Shown: one piece after another, positions 53,122 through 61,339 of the stretch
How the letters are laid out: each line of letters begins with the position of its first letter
How positions within the stretch are numbered: the stretch's first letter is position 1
NCBI RefSeq assembly: GCF_003001695.1
Contig: NZ_PVYX01000002.1
Coordinates: 1,302,001-1,366,000, forward strand
Source: Flagellimonas meridianipacifica
GTDB lineage: Bacteria; Bacteroidota; Bacteroidia; Flavobacteriales; Flavobacteriaceae
DNA length: 64,000 bases
Reading direction: 5' to 3'
Made by a program: the position numbers and the translations under genes
The notes under the pieces: model-generated
What the model was told of the DNA's origin: nothing
Seen by the model: the letters and a program-made list of their open reading frames with translations, nothing else
The model's database searches: none

Positions 53122-53655
53122 TTGGAAAAAATAAAAATTGGTATTATAAATGTGTCGGACCGTGCCAGTCGTGGAGAATATGAAGACTTACCTGGAAAAG
53201 AAGTAAAACGACTTCTAAACCTTTGGTTAACCAGTTTATGGGAAGCGGAGTACGCGGTTATTCCAGATGAGCAAAGTTTACTGGAAAAGGAATTGATTAA
53301 CATGACCGATAATCAGAACTGTTGTCTAGTAGTTACAACAGGTGGTACAGGACCGGCCGTACGGGATGTGACCCCTGAAGCAACCATAGCCGTCTGTGAA
53401 AAACTACTACCTGGGTTTGGCGAGCAGATGCGACAGGTAAGTTTACAATATGTACCCACTGCAATTCTCTCACGTCAGACCGCTGGAATTCGTGGGAAAA
53501 CTTTGATTTTGAACTTACCAGGCAAACCAAAATCCATTCGAGAATGTCTTGAAGCCGTATTTCCAGCTATTCCATATTGTATTGATTTGATTGGCGGACC
53601 TTATTTGGAATCAAATCCTGAGGAAATGAAGGTATTTAGACCTGGCCAGCGGTGA
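53122..53655 (+). CDS. mog: Molybdopterin adenylyltransferase (MogA/MoaB type)
   Basis: 177 residues from a TTG start. An in-frame TAG at 53119-53121 stands directly before it, and no later ATG would keep the first strand (KIKIGIINVSDRASRGEYED), so TTG is forced. Motifs: TTGGTGPAVRDVTPEA (the MPT-binding Asp/Thr loop) and LPGKPKSIRECLEAVFPAI. Adenylates molybdopterin during Mo-cofactor synthesis. It sits 46 bp after the acylase; no other Mo-cofactor genes are in the window. Confidence 0.93.
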   Translation: MEKIKIGIINVSDRASRGEYEDLPGKEVKRLLNLWLTSLWEAEYAVIPDEQSLLEKELINMTDNQNCCLVVTTGGTGPAVRDVTPEATIAVCEKLLPGFGEQMRQVSLQYVPTAILSRQTAGIRGKTLILNLPGKPKSIRECLEAVFPAIPYCIDLIGGPYLESNPEEMKVFRPGQR

Positions 53656-53892
53656 ATACATAGATCAAGGACGTTACCTTGTTTTTTAAATTCATTTCTA
53701 CTTGGTGGAAAACATTGTTCTTAATCTTTTTCCCCTTTCGTATAGTCAAACCAAAAAGTTACTCTTTGCAAAAGTAATTATTCAAACCTAAGATTTAACT
53801 CAAGCAAAGTTGGTATCTAGATTGTCTTTAGTATCCATCTGGATAAGTATTTCTATATCCATTTTACCACTTTTTAGGCGTTCCGGGAAAAT

Positions 53893-53950
53893 TGTCCATC
53901 CACTTGCGTAAAATGTCCATTCATTCGAGATGAACTGAGTTGCACCTTTG
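53893..53950 (+). promoter_or_regulatory. AraC-type direct repeats and weak -7 box before the CMD operon
   Basis: TGTCCAT at 53893-53899 and at 53914-53920, a 21-bp period, followed by CACCTTTG (53943-53950), a one-base variant of TAnnTTTG. The proximal repeat would be near -37 to -44 relative to an inferred start at about 53957, as for an activator. The AraC gene at the end of this operon (55549) is the likely binder. The rest of the gap from 53656 shows no gene. Confidence 0.6.
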
Positions 53951-53988
53951 TTGTGTCGATAATGACGAACAATTTAAAACTTAAAGAT

Positions 53989-54537
53989 ATGACACGTTTG
54001 AATGCGCTTAATCCGGAAGTAGCGACTGGAAAAACCAAAGAACTTTTTAATGGAATCCAATCCAAACTGGGTATGGTGCCCAACATGATGCGTACCATGG
54101 GAAACTCTTCTGCTGTATTGGAAGGCTACCTTAATTTAAGCGGAGCCCTTGGAAAAGGAAGCCTTGGCAGTAAACTGGGAGAGCTTATTGCCTTGACCGT
54201 AGCTGAGGCCAATCAATGTAACTACTGCTTATCGGCCCATTCGTTTATTGGTGAAAAATTGGTAAGGATAGACGCTGATTCCTTGGAACAAGCACGTGAA
54301 GGTAAAAACAGGGATACCAAAATTCAAGCTGCACTGGCTTTTGCACAAGTTTTGGTGGCCAAACGCGGACAGGTTTCAGATGAGGATATAGAAGCTGTTA
54401 AGGCTGCCGGGTATACCGAAGGAGAAGTAGGGGAGATTGTGGCACATGTTGCGCTTAATGTTTTTACCAACTATTTCAACAACACGGCTGATACCGTAAT
54501 CGATTTTCCCGTTGTGGAAGCCGTTGCTACCATTTAA
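53989..54537 (+). CDS. Carboxymuconolactone decarboxylase/AhpD-like protein
   Basis: 182 residues from the ATG at 53989; GTG 53953 and ATG 53962 are in frame but leave little or no leader. CMD/AhpD signs: FNGIQSKLGMVPNMMRTMGNS, ELIALTVAEANQCNYCLSAHSFIG with the redox pair CNYC, and EIVAHVALNVFTNYFNNTADT. AhpD-like members act as disulfide reductases or alkylhydroperoxidases. First gene of an operon with a YHS protein. Confidence 0.93.
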   Translation: MTRLNALNPEVATGKTKELFNGIQSKLGMVPNMMRTMGNSSAVLEGYLNLSGALGKGSLGSKLGELIALTVAEANQCNYCLSAHSFIGEKLVRIDADSLEQAREGKNRDTKIQAALAFAQVLVAKRGQVSDEDIEAVKAAGYTEGEVGEIVAHVALNVFTNYFNNTADTVIDFPVVEAVATI

Positions 54538-54565
54538 AAAATTCTTTAACTTAAAAAATAGAAAA

Positions 54566-55030
54566 ATGAAAAATTTAAGATTTATTATGATGTTTACAGT
54601 GGCCCTTATCTTCGGAACAACCGCAGAGGCCCAGATTGATCCAGTGGACGGCAACGGTGTTGCCATAGGCGGATACGATGTAGTATCCTATTTTAAAGAC
54701 GGACCAAAGCGCGGTTTCGAGGGCTTTTCTGCCAAACATAAAGAGGTTACCTATTACTTTTTTACAAAAGAGAACAGGGATGCATTCCAAGAAGCACCAG
54801 AAAAATACCTACCCCAGTTCGATGGTTACTGTGCATGGGGTGTGGGTGCCAAGCAGGCTAAGTTTCCCATCGACCCGGAGTCCTATGACATTGTAGATGG
54901 CAAACTATACCTCTTTTTTAATGCGCCCTTCCAGGGAGAGCGTTTCGAGACCATCCTTGACTGGAACAACCGTACTACCGAGTTAAAAACCGCTGCACAT
55001 AAATATTGGCCAACCGTTAAGAACCAGTAA
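54566..55030 (+). CDS. Exported YHS-domain protein
   Basis: 154 residues from the ATG at 54566, which starts the signal peptide (MKNLRFIMMFTVALIFGTTAEAQ). The YHS core is GYDVVSYFKDGPKRGFEGF followed by KHKEVTYYFFTKENRDAFQEAPEKYLPQFDGYCAWGV. YHS domains bind metals, often copper, through Cys/Met/His; the Cys near 95 and adjacent residues may serve this. It is 28 bp after the CMD gene and is followed by a terminator-like hairpin. Confidence 0.92.
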   Translation: MKNLRFIMMFTVALIFGTTAEAQIDPVDGNGVAIGGYDVVSYFKDGPKRGFEGFSAKHKEVTYYFFTKENRDAFQEAPEKYLPQFDGYCAWGVGAKQAKFPIDPESYDIVDGKLYLFFNAPFQGERFETILDWNNRTTELKTAAHKYWPTVKNQ

Positions 55031-55053
55031 TAGTGCCTTCATAAATATAAGGT

Positions 55054-55098
55054 AAGGGCCGACCTGTGTTTAAAGTCTGGGTCAGCCCTTTTGTTTTT
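55054..55098 (+). terminator. Rho-independent terminator between YHS and DUF1348 genes
   Basis: AAGGGCCGACC (55054-55064) pairs with GGTCAGCCCTT (55080-55090) with one mismatch and a 15-nt loop, followed by TTTTGTTTTT (55089-55098). It would end or attenuate transcription before the last two genes of the operon. Confidence 0.65.
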
Positions 55099-55118
55099 AA
55101 AAAATAAAATAGAAAGAC

Positions 55119-55535
55119 ATGGCAATTGAAAAGAAATTTCCACTACCTCCCTTCAATGAAGAGACAGCAAGGGAAAAAGTACAACTGGCAGAGGACGCTT
55201 GGAACAGCCAAGACCCTGACAAGGTCTCCAAAGCCTATACTGTGGACACCGAGTGGCGCAACCGTTCACAATTCATCAATGGAAGAGAAGAGGTGGTTGC
55301 ATTCCTGAGCGATAAATGGAATAAGGAAAATGACTATAAGTTGAAAAAGGAGTTATGGGCCTTTTCTGACAACAGGATAGCGGTCCGATTCGAGTATGAG
55401 TTCCGTAACGCAGAAGGTCAATGGTTCAGAGCTTATGGGAATGAGAATTGGGAATTTGATGAAAACGGCCTGATGAGAAAACGCTACGCCAGCATCAATG
55501 ACTTGCCGATTGAAGAAAAAGAAAGAAGGTTATAA
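55119..55535 (+). CDS. DUF1348 (NTF2-like) protein
   Basis: 138 residues matching DUF1348, an NTF2-like cone fold: [49 protein letters not shown], and [27 protein letters not shown]. Function not established. It lies after a terminator and 13 bp before the AraC gene, so it is probably expressed with the regulator. Confidence 0.93.
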   Translation: MAIEKKFPLPPFNEETAREKVQLAEDAWNSQDPDKVSKAYTVDTEWRNRSQFINGREEVVAFLSDKWNKENDYKLKKELWAFSDNRIAVRFEYEFRNAEGQWFRAYGNENWEFDENGLMRKRYASINDLPIEEKERRL

Positions 55536-55548
55536 CTATCTTAGTACT

Positions 55549-56430
55549 ATGGATGTTTTTAATACAAATACCCTTGTGAACGAACAGACCGGGAATCTAG
55601 CTTTCAAGCTTTCCAATTTTGAGGACAATTCCCAGTTTGACCACATACAGCGTTTGAATTATTATTCCATAGTTTGGATACGAGAGGGCAGGGGCAAAGC
55701 GAAAATTGATATGGTAGAATACAATTTCGAACCAGATACCCTTTTCGCTCTGACCCCATATCAACCCTTCATGTTTATTGAGGAAGTCCCTTTGAAAGGG
55801 ACTGTTTTGAATTTCCATCCCGATTTCTTCTGTATCCACAAGCATCATCAGCAAGTGGCATGCAATGGTGTACTTTTCAACAATATTTACAATTCCCCTT
55901 TTTTGAAGGTCGATGAAATGGCTAAAAGGGAGTTTGACGGACTGTTCGAACAGATGTACAACGGGATAAATACGGCTGGAATGGCCCAGTATGAGCTCTT
56001 GGTATCCTATCTAAAGATTTTTCTTATCTCAGCTTCCAGGATTAAGGCTAAGCAACAACCCGAAGTCACTGATTCGGTCGAAGAGGATGAAGGCCCTTTT
56101 GTACTCCAAAAACTTAAGAATCTTATTGAACAGTACTTTAAGTCTAAGCACTCGGCTGGGGATTACGCGGAGATGTTGAACATCAGTCCAAAGGCTTTGG
56201 CCAAAATTGCGAAGTCGCACTTTAATAAAACGATGACGAATCTCATATCGGAGCGCATTATTATAGAGGCCAAGCGTGAACTGTACCTAACGGACAAATC
56301 GGTTAAACAGATTGCTTATGAGCTGGGGTATGAGGACGAATACTATTTCAGCCGCTTCTTCAAGAACAATGTGGATATTTCGCCAAAATTTTACAGGGAT
56401 ACCGTGGGCTTTGCCAGAGCTAACGCATAG
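55549..56430 (+). CDS. AraC-family transcriptional regulator
   Basis: 293 residues from the ATG at 55549; an earlier in-frame start at 55498 lies inside the DUF1348 gene. An N-terminal cupin-like sensor domain (about 10-160; IVWIREGRGKAKIDMVEYNFEPDTLFALTPYQPFMF) precedes two AraC HTHs (about 205-290; LNISPKALAKIAKSHFNKTM, then VKQIAYELGYEDEYYFSRFFKN). It is last in its operon and likely binds the TGTCCAT repeats at 53893-53920. The inducer is unknown. Confidence 0.95.
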   Translation: MDVFNTNTLVNEQTGNLAFKLSNFEDNSQFDHIQRLNYYSIVWIREGRGKAKIDMVEYNFEPDTLFALTPYQPFMFIEEVPLKGTVLNFHPDFFCIHKHHQQVACNGVLFNNIYNSPFLKVDEMAKREFDGLFEQMYNGINTAGMAQYELLVSYLKIFLISASRIKAKQQPEVTDSVEEDEGPFVLQKLKNLIEQYFKSKHSAGDYAEMLNISPKALAKIAKSHFNKTMTNLISERIIIEAKRELYLTDKSVKQIAYELGYEDEYYFSRFFKNNVDISPKFYRDTVGFARANA

Positions 56431-56506
56431 TTTAACATTCCTCTTAACCGGATTTCTGAAATATAGAACAACCTTTGGAATGAAACTGAAACCTCTTAAT
56501 AATAGG

Positions 56507-57436
56507 TCACTCTACCGTTGGATTGAAGGGCGAATAAGTGTATAGTTCCCAGGCTCCTCTGTAATGACCTTCTGTACGTATCCACTTGGTGGTACGGAAT
56601 TCCCAGAAAACACCTGTTTCTCCTGAAACGGCAAGTTCTTTTTCCGAATCCCTACCGTATAGTACCTTAGCTTCTCCCACTAACTGCAGCACCGTCCCCG
56701 AATTATGGTCCATGAAAAGCAGCCCAGTTTTTGGATATTGATGAATGTTCCCAAGGGTATTGAACAAATTGTTCCCAGGGTAGTCTGGAATCAAAAGTGT
56801 ACCATCGGGGCTTACAGAAACGAAACCATCATTTCCTCCTCGATGCGATGTGTCTGTTCTCCCGTCTTTGTTTCGGGAAGAAACATAAAAGGTGTTACTT
56901 CTAGAAATGATATCAAGTTCATTTGGGCCAAGTACAGTACCCTCAGGCACCTCACCTAAATCGGCATCAAAGGTATTGTCAAGTATCAACTTTCCTGCTT
57001 GGATATATTTAGGACAATTACCATAGGACTCAACCACTTGCACTTTGATGACCCCATTTTCTTTAACCACGCGGCCATTGACCCTAAAACGGGTTCTGGA
57101 TTCATGTTGAATAAATAGGAAGCCCACTTCGGTATTGGTTTCAATGTTTTGGAAAAAAACATCACTTTTGGGGCTTTTGATTTTTTCTGGATGTATTATC
57201 AATTCGTTACGGTTTGGCACCTTTAAGAAGCCTAATTCACCATAAAGAGCCGACGACCAAGGTTGCCCAGATGCATCGGTAGTTCCTGCAAATATTAAGG
57301 TCTGCAGTTCAATAAAGGGTACCATACCAGGAAAGATGACTGGGGTAATCATTCTTTTCAATCTATTAGCCTCCTTTTCTTTTCCAAGCTTGCGTTGAAC
57401 CGCCAGTTCACCTTCATGAAATACCTCTTTTTCCAT
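56507..57436 (-). CDS. Pyridoxamine 5'-phosphate oxidase-like FMN-binding protein
   Basis: 309 residues. The first half has a PNPOx split barrel (PVIFPGMVPFIELQTLIFAGTTDASGQPWSSALYGELGF), the second a related barrel (SFVSVSPDGTLLIPDYPGNNLFNTLGNIHQYPKTGLLF). Such double-barrel proteins bind FMN or F420-like cofactors; the reaction is not known here. It faces the AraC gene and its upstream gap holds the short palindrome CTTTGA-TTAT-TCAAAG (57497-57512). Confidence 0.88.
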   Translation of the reverse strand: MEKEVFHEGELAVQRKLGKEKEANRLKRMITPVIFPGMVPFIELQTLIFAGTTDASGQPWSSALYGELGFLKVPNRNELIIHPEKIKSPKSDVFFQNIETNTEVGFLFIQHESRTRFRVNGRVVKENGVIKVQVVESYGNCPKYIQAGKLILDNTFDADLGEVPEGTVLGPNELDIISRSNTFYVSSRNKDGRTDTSHRGGNDGFVSVSPDGTLLIPDYPGNNLFNTLGNIHQYPKTGLLFMDHNSGTVLQLVGEAKVLYGRDSEKELAVSGETGVFWEFRTTKWIRTEGHYRGAWELYTYSPFNPTVE

Positions 57437-57799
57437 GTTGTCTTTGTCGGATTTACATTTAACTACTTAATCACTTTTAAGCATATTTTGACAATGCTTT
57501 GATTATTCAAAGTATTTCGCCAAATGGCCAATACCAGTGCAATTGTATGCATTTGTTATACTTCATCATTTTTGATACTAAACCGCTTAATATAAAGGTA
57601 TTAACATTTTAAAATGTAAACAAAAAATCATTAAAGGATAATGAATTTTTAGAAACAAAAAATACATAATTGACCTAACCTTATTATATCACTAAACTAA
57701 CTCGCTTTATAGGTCAAGGTAGTTTTGGGTCCATTAAACTCGAATTGTTCAAAACTCATCTTGAGTTCTTTTTATCGAAAAGGGAATCTTACTCAATTC
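57437..57799. other. Intergenic region upstream of the PNPOx-like gene and the MBL operon
   Basis: 363 bp with no credible ORF. It holds the palindrome CTTTGA-N4-TCAAAG (57497-57512) and the perfect palindrome ACATTTTAAAATGT (57604-57617). These may be operators for the divergent genes; I cannot assign them. Confidence 0.4.
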
Positions 57800-57840
57800 C
57801 CGCCTTTTGTGTTAGACTTTCCGCCTTTTGTATACTTTTT
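57800..57840 (+). promoter_or_regulatory. AraC-type direct repeats before the MBL/OMP operon
   Basis: CCGCCTTTTGT at 57800-57810 and 57821-57831, identical 11-mers with a 21-bp period. TACTTTTT (57833-57840) is a near match to the -7 box and follows the second repeat directly. The AraC gene ending the operon (61340) is the likely regulator. The gap before the gene is then about 34 bp. Confidence 0.65.
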
Positions 57841-57873
57841 TCAGTAGTAGATTAAACAATTTTGTTCTCGAAA

Positions 57874-58674
57874 ATGGAAGCAATGGCTACTAAGCAGTTT
57901 AAAATATTATCCATAGCAATACTGACACGGTTTGTGATTGGCCTTGCTATTATATGGTTTTTTGCAGGCTTTACCCCTAAAGGAAAGTATGATTCAAAAG
58001 GTGACCTTACTATCTTTCAGATTACCCAATCCTTTGCTAACATTTTTGTTGTTGAACAAGACGGTAAGCTACTAATGATTGATTCGGGCAATCCCCACAA
58101 AGGGGAGGTTTTGGAGTCAAAGCTAATGGATATTGGAATTGACCCCTCTACCATTGATTATCTGATATTGACCCATGCGCATCCAGACCATGCAGGTAAT
58201 GCACATTATTTCAAAGAAAAATTTGGAATCAGAATATTGGTCGGATTTGAAGAGGAAGAAATCATCAAAGCTAAAGGTACGGACAAGAACCTCTGTCCAA
58301 GGGGCCCATTGGGTCTATTGATAAAACAAACACACGCAAAGAGAACGTATGAGGAATTTGTTCCCGATATCCGGGTTAAGGATAGTTTTGACCTTTCGAG
58401 TATTGGCTTTAATGGTTTTGTCCAGCTCTTACCGGGACATACTCCAGGTTCCCTATATGTTGAAATGGGAGATGCAATTTTTGTTGGCGACTTAATTCGT
58501 GGACAAACTTTGAACAAGAAAAAACCAGCTTACCATCTTTTCATGTGCAATTTGGAAGAAAACCTGAAACAAATCAAAAGACTTGCTGATAAGACCCACA
58601 TTAAAATGTGGTATCCAGGTCATGGCGGACCATTGTCAGCTAAAAAAGTTAGAACATTCATAGACAACAATTGA
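57874..58674 (+). CDS. Membrane-anchored metallo-beta-lactamase-fold hydrolase
   Basis: 266 residues from the ATG at 57874; a Met at 57883 and a TTG at 57862 are alternatives. One N-terminal helix (about 10-32) is followed by the MBL domain: THAHPDHAGNAHYF (HxHxDH zinc motif, about 103-115), LLPGHTPGSLY, VGDLIRG and YPGHGGPLS for the remaining His/Asp ligands. Acts outside the cytoplasm on an unknown ester, lactone or thioester. First gene of the operon. Confidence 0.93.
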   Translation: MEAMATKQFKILSIAILTRFVIGLAIIWFFAGFTPKGKYDSKGDLTIFQITQSFANIFVVEQDGKLLMIDSGNPHKGEVLESKLMDIGIDPSTIDYLILTHAHPDHAGNAHYFKEKFGIRILVGFEEEEIIKAKGTDKNLCPRGPLGLLIKQTHAKRTYEEFVPDIRVKDSFDLSSIGFNGFVQLLPGHTPGSLYVEMGDAIFVGDLIRGQTLNKKKPAYHLFMCNLEENLKQIKRLADKTHIKMWYPGHGGPLSAKKVRTFIDNN

Positions 58675-58684
58675 AATAACCATC

Positions 58685-59266
58685 ATGAAAAAATCGAAAA
58701 TAGGCGCACTAATCATAATTATGACCTTAGGTTCAGGACTGTACGCCCAAGACGGTAACTCGAAAGGACAGTTCTCCTTCGAAACAGCCATACAAAGCTG
58801 GTTGTCCTCGGGGTATTCTTTTAACGCCTATTACCATTTGCCCGAATCACATTGGAGCTTAGGAGTAGGAGGAGAAGGGGGCAATTTTACCTCTGACTTC
58901 AGTACCGAGGCCATTTTTGACAACGGGGATTTATTGGACGAAGTTGATTTACCATATTTAATTCGCGGAGAAGTGAGATATCACTTTAAAAAACATCAAG
59001 AAGGTCTTTATGGTAGTCTACGCTTTGGTTATGAAGAATGGGAAATCAGGATTGAAGATGAAACGGCAGATTTTGACAACGCTTTCATAACCCCTACCAT
59101 AGGATATATTTGGTATCCTTGGGAACGGAGCGGTTTTTCAGTTCATCCCTACTTATCGTTCATTTTTATACTGGATGGCGACGAACCCCAACCCCTAAGC
59201 AACACCGATTTTGAACTTAACGGATTGCTTTTAAATCCAGGCATTACGCTAGGATGGAAGTTTTGA
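58685..59266 (+). CDS. Outer-membrane beta-barrel-like protein (first copy)
   Basis: 193 residues, signal peptide ending near GLYAQ. Strand-rich sequence with conserved points shared with the protein at 60705: YHLPESHWSLGVGGE, GYIWYPW, FIFILDGDE and the final GWKF ending in Phe, as usual for outer-membrane barrels. No ligand can be inferred. Lies 10 bp after the MBL gene. Confidence 0.85.
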   Translation: MKKSKIGALIIIMTLGSGLYAQDGNSKGQFSFETAIQSWLSSGYSFNAYYHLPESHWSLGVGGEGGNFTSDFSTEAIFDNGDLLDEVDLPYLIRGEVRYHFKKHQEGLYGSLRFGYEEWEIRIEDETADFDNAFITPTIGYIWYPWERSGFSVHPYLSFIFILDGDEPQPLSNTDFELNGLLLNPGITLGWKF

Positions 59267-59355
59267 GACTTTACACGACGAAACTCTCTAGTACCGCCCT
59301 AAACAACAATAGTTCCCTTATGATAAAAAACAATGTATCAACAAAGAAAAATAAA

Positions 59356-60690
59356 ATGAAAAAAGCTATGAAAATTACAGGAATTAGTTTGGGCACAGTA
59401 TTGGCCCTATTCAGTGTCTGGCACTTAGCACAAGGCCAGTCCATTGCACCCTCTCAAAATGTATCCCCGAATTTTAAGGGGCGTTTATTGGCCATTTCCG
59501 ATGCTGATATGATTGCGGGGGCGTATGCCAACGGAGAGCTAAACAAAGTCAATGGAATTGAAGATGAATTGTTGTTGGTTGATGGTTCAGGTGATTCGTC
59601 AAATCCCATGGAGCCATTGCACGTGAGCAATTCGGTTATTTCGTGGCCTGCCATTCTTGAATGGAACCCTACAAATCAACTTGCTTACGTGGCGGAAACT
59701 AGGTCGGTTCACAAGGGAGATGCTCAAAAAATGGGGAATGTTTTTACTGATTTCCCGGTTGGAAAAAAAATTACGGTAGTTGATTACACAAATGCCGCAA
59801 CACCAAAAATAGTACAGGAAAAAGAAGTTGGTGAAAACATTCAAGGTGTTAGCATCAATGCGAGCGGAACTTTACTGGTATCTGGTTCTACTACAATAGG
59901 AAAAGAATTGGTAGTAATGGGATTAAAAGAAGGACTTATAGAAAGTGTACAGTACTTTACTCACGAAGACATTTCCACAAAGGACACAGGTAATGGCGGC
60001 ATACGGACTATAGAATTTCATCCAACGAAAAATATCATTGCGGCAAACCTTAACAATACCCATTTGATATTTTTTAAAATTACAGACAACAATGGTACCA
60101 TATCGCTTTCACAACTGGGCAAAACCATGGAGGTGGCCAAACGTTGGAGTGTGGGGAATTGGCATCCTTCCGGTAAGTATTTTATCCTTTCCGATCTCAG
60201 ATGGGGGGATGGTCTGGGCCAGATTACCCATGGAAAAGGAAAATTGGTATCCATAGGATTTGATGAGGGAGGAAATCATACAATCATTGATAAAGAAAAG
60301 GTCGGCCTTAGTCCAGAAGGATTCGATATCAGTCCAGATGGCAACTACGCGGTCACCGCCAATATGAGAAGAACTTGGGCACCTAAAAAGGGGTTTTGGT
60401 TTGTACCTGCACGAAAGGAATCGTCACTGTCACTGGTGAAAATCAATCCGGATACCGGAGAGCTGACCAAAGTGGGCAAAGATTATGGCTTTGAGGGCGC
60501 ACTTCCTGAGGATGCTGTGTTCGATTTGGAGAATAATACCATCGCCGTTGCTGTCTATCACGATCGTAATGAAGAATTTCCTACTGAAGGTTGGATTGAC
60601 TTTTGGGAGGTAAAGGATGACGAATTGATCAAAACGGAAAAACAACTAAAAGTGGCCCGTGGAGTACACAATCTATTATTAATCAAATAA
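59356..60690 (+). CDS. Exported beta-propeller (lactonase-like) protein
   Basis: 444 residues from the ATG at 59356, which starts a signal peptide (about 10-28, GTVLALFSVWHLAQG); earlier in-frame Met codons at 59254 and 59320 extend into or near the OMP gene. Repeating blade patterns such as ILEWNPTNQLAYVAETRSV, SINASGTLLVSGSTT, GGIRTIEFHPTKNIIAANL and FDISPDGNYAVTANM indicate a seven-blade YVTN/lactonase-type propeller. It may bind or hydrolyse a lactone, in keeping with the MBL partner. Confidence 0.82.
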   Translation: MKKAMKITGISLGTVLALFSVWHLAQGQSIAPSQNVSPNFKGRLLAISDADMIAGAYANGELNKVNGIEDELLLVDGSGDSSNPMEPLHVSNSVISWPAILEWNPTNQLAYVAETRSVHKGDAQKMGNVFTDFPVGKKITVVDYTNAATPKIVQEKEVGENIQGVSINASGTLLVSGSTTIGKELVVMGLKEGLIESVQYFTHEDISTKDTGNGGIRTIEFHPTKNIIAANLNNTHLIFFKITDNNGTISLSQLGKTMEVAKRWSVGNWHPSGKYFILSDLRWGDGLGQITHGKGKLVSIGFDEGGNHTIIDKEKVGLSPEGFDISPDGNYAVTANMRRTWAPKKGFWFVPARKESSLSLVKINPDTGELTKVGKDYGFEGALPEDAVFDLENNTIAVAVYHDRNEEFPTEGWIDFWEVKDDELIKTEKQLKVARGVHNLLLIK

Positions 60691-60704
60691 AAATTAAAAT
60701 TGCT

Positions 60705-61328
60705 ATGAAAAGTATAAGAATTAAAACTATACTAATAACCCTGGTGGTATTTGCAGGTTTTGAAATCTACAGTGTGAAGGCACAAGATGCTGACCCTCAC
60801 ATCGACAAAGGAAGTTTTGGCATTAGTACCAATCCAGCCTATTTTGCCCTTGGAGGGTATAGCGTACGAGGTATTTATCACCTGCCAAAACGATGGTCAT
60901 TTGGTCTAAATATCGAAGCAGGATTTGAGCTGCCCGACGATTTTCGGGACCTCTTTTTCAACGACAATCAAGCTATTAATGTGGATTGGGATTACTTGGT
61001 TGCAGCAGAAGCAAGATACCGATTTAGTAAAGAGAGCTATGATGCTGGTTTTTATGTAAATGGAAGTGTGGGCTTTGAAGGCTGGACAGTCAATGAAATT
61101 GCTTCGGACGCAGACACTTCTTTCGATAATTGGTTCTCATCATTTGGAGTTGGCTATACCTGGTATCCGTTCAAAAAGAAAAACTTTAATGTTGGGTTGA
61201 ATTATAACATCATCTTTATTTTAAACAATACGGACGACCAACAAGTAGGCGATACAACTTTTAATATAGAAAGTGTAATACCTCCCACCCTCATTCCGTC
61301 CAATATCCTAATTGGTTGGAGATTTTAA
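60705..61328 (+). CDS. Outer-membrane beta-barrel-like protein (second copy)
   Basis: 207 residues with a signal peptide ending near SVKAQ. Paralogue of the protein at 58685: YHLPKRWSFGLNIEAG, GYTWYPF, YNIIFILNN and C-terminal GWRF. The pair flanks the propeller gene in one operon. 11 bp before the AraC gene. Confidence 0.85.
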   Translation: MKSIRIKTILITLVVFAGFEIYSVKAQDADPHIDKGSFGISTNPAYFALGGYSVRGIYHLPKRWSFGLNIEAGFELPDDFRDLFFNDNQAINVDWDYLVAAEARYRFSKESYDAGFYVNGSVGFEGWTVNEIASDADTSFDNWFSSFGVGYTWYPFKKKNFNVGLNYNIIFILNNTDDQQVGDTTFNIESVIPPTLIPSNILIGWRF

Positions 61329-61339
61329 AAAACTGAAGT

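Noticed and set aside
57852..57859. TTAAACAA near the MBL gene as a third copy of the long inverted repeat
   Set aside because: No facing TTGTTTA arm occurs at the right distance and it lies downstream of the promoter.
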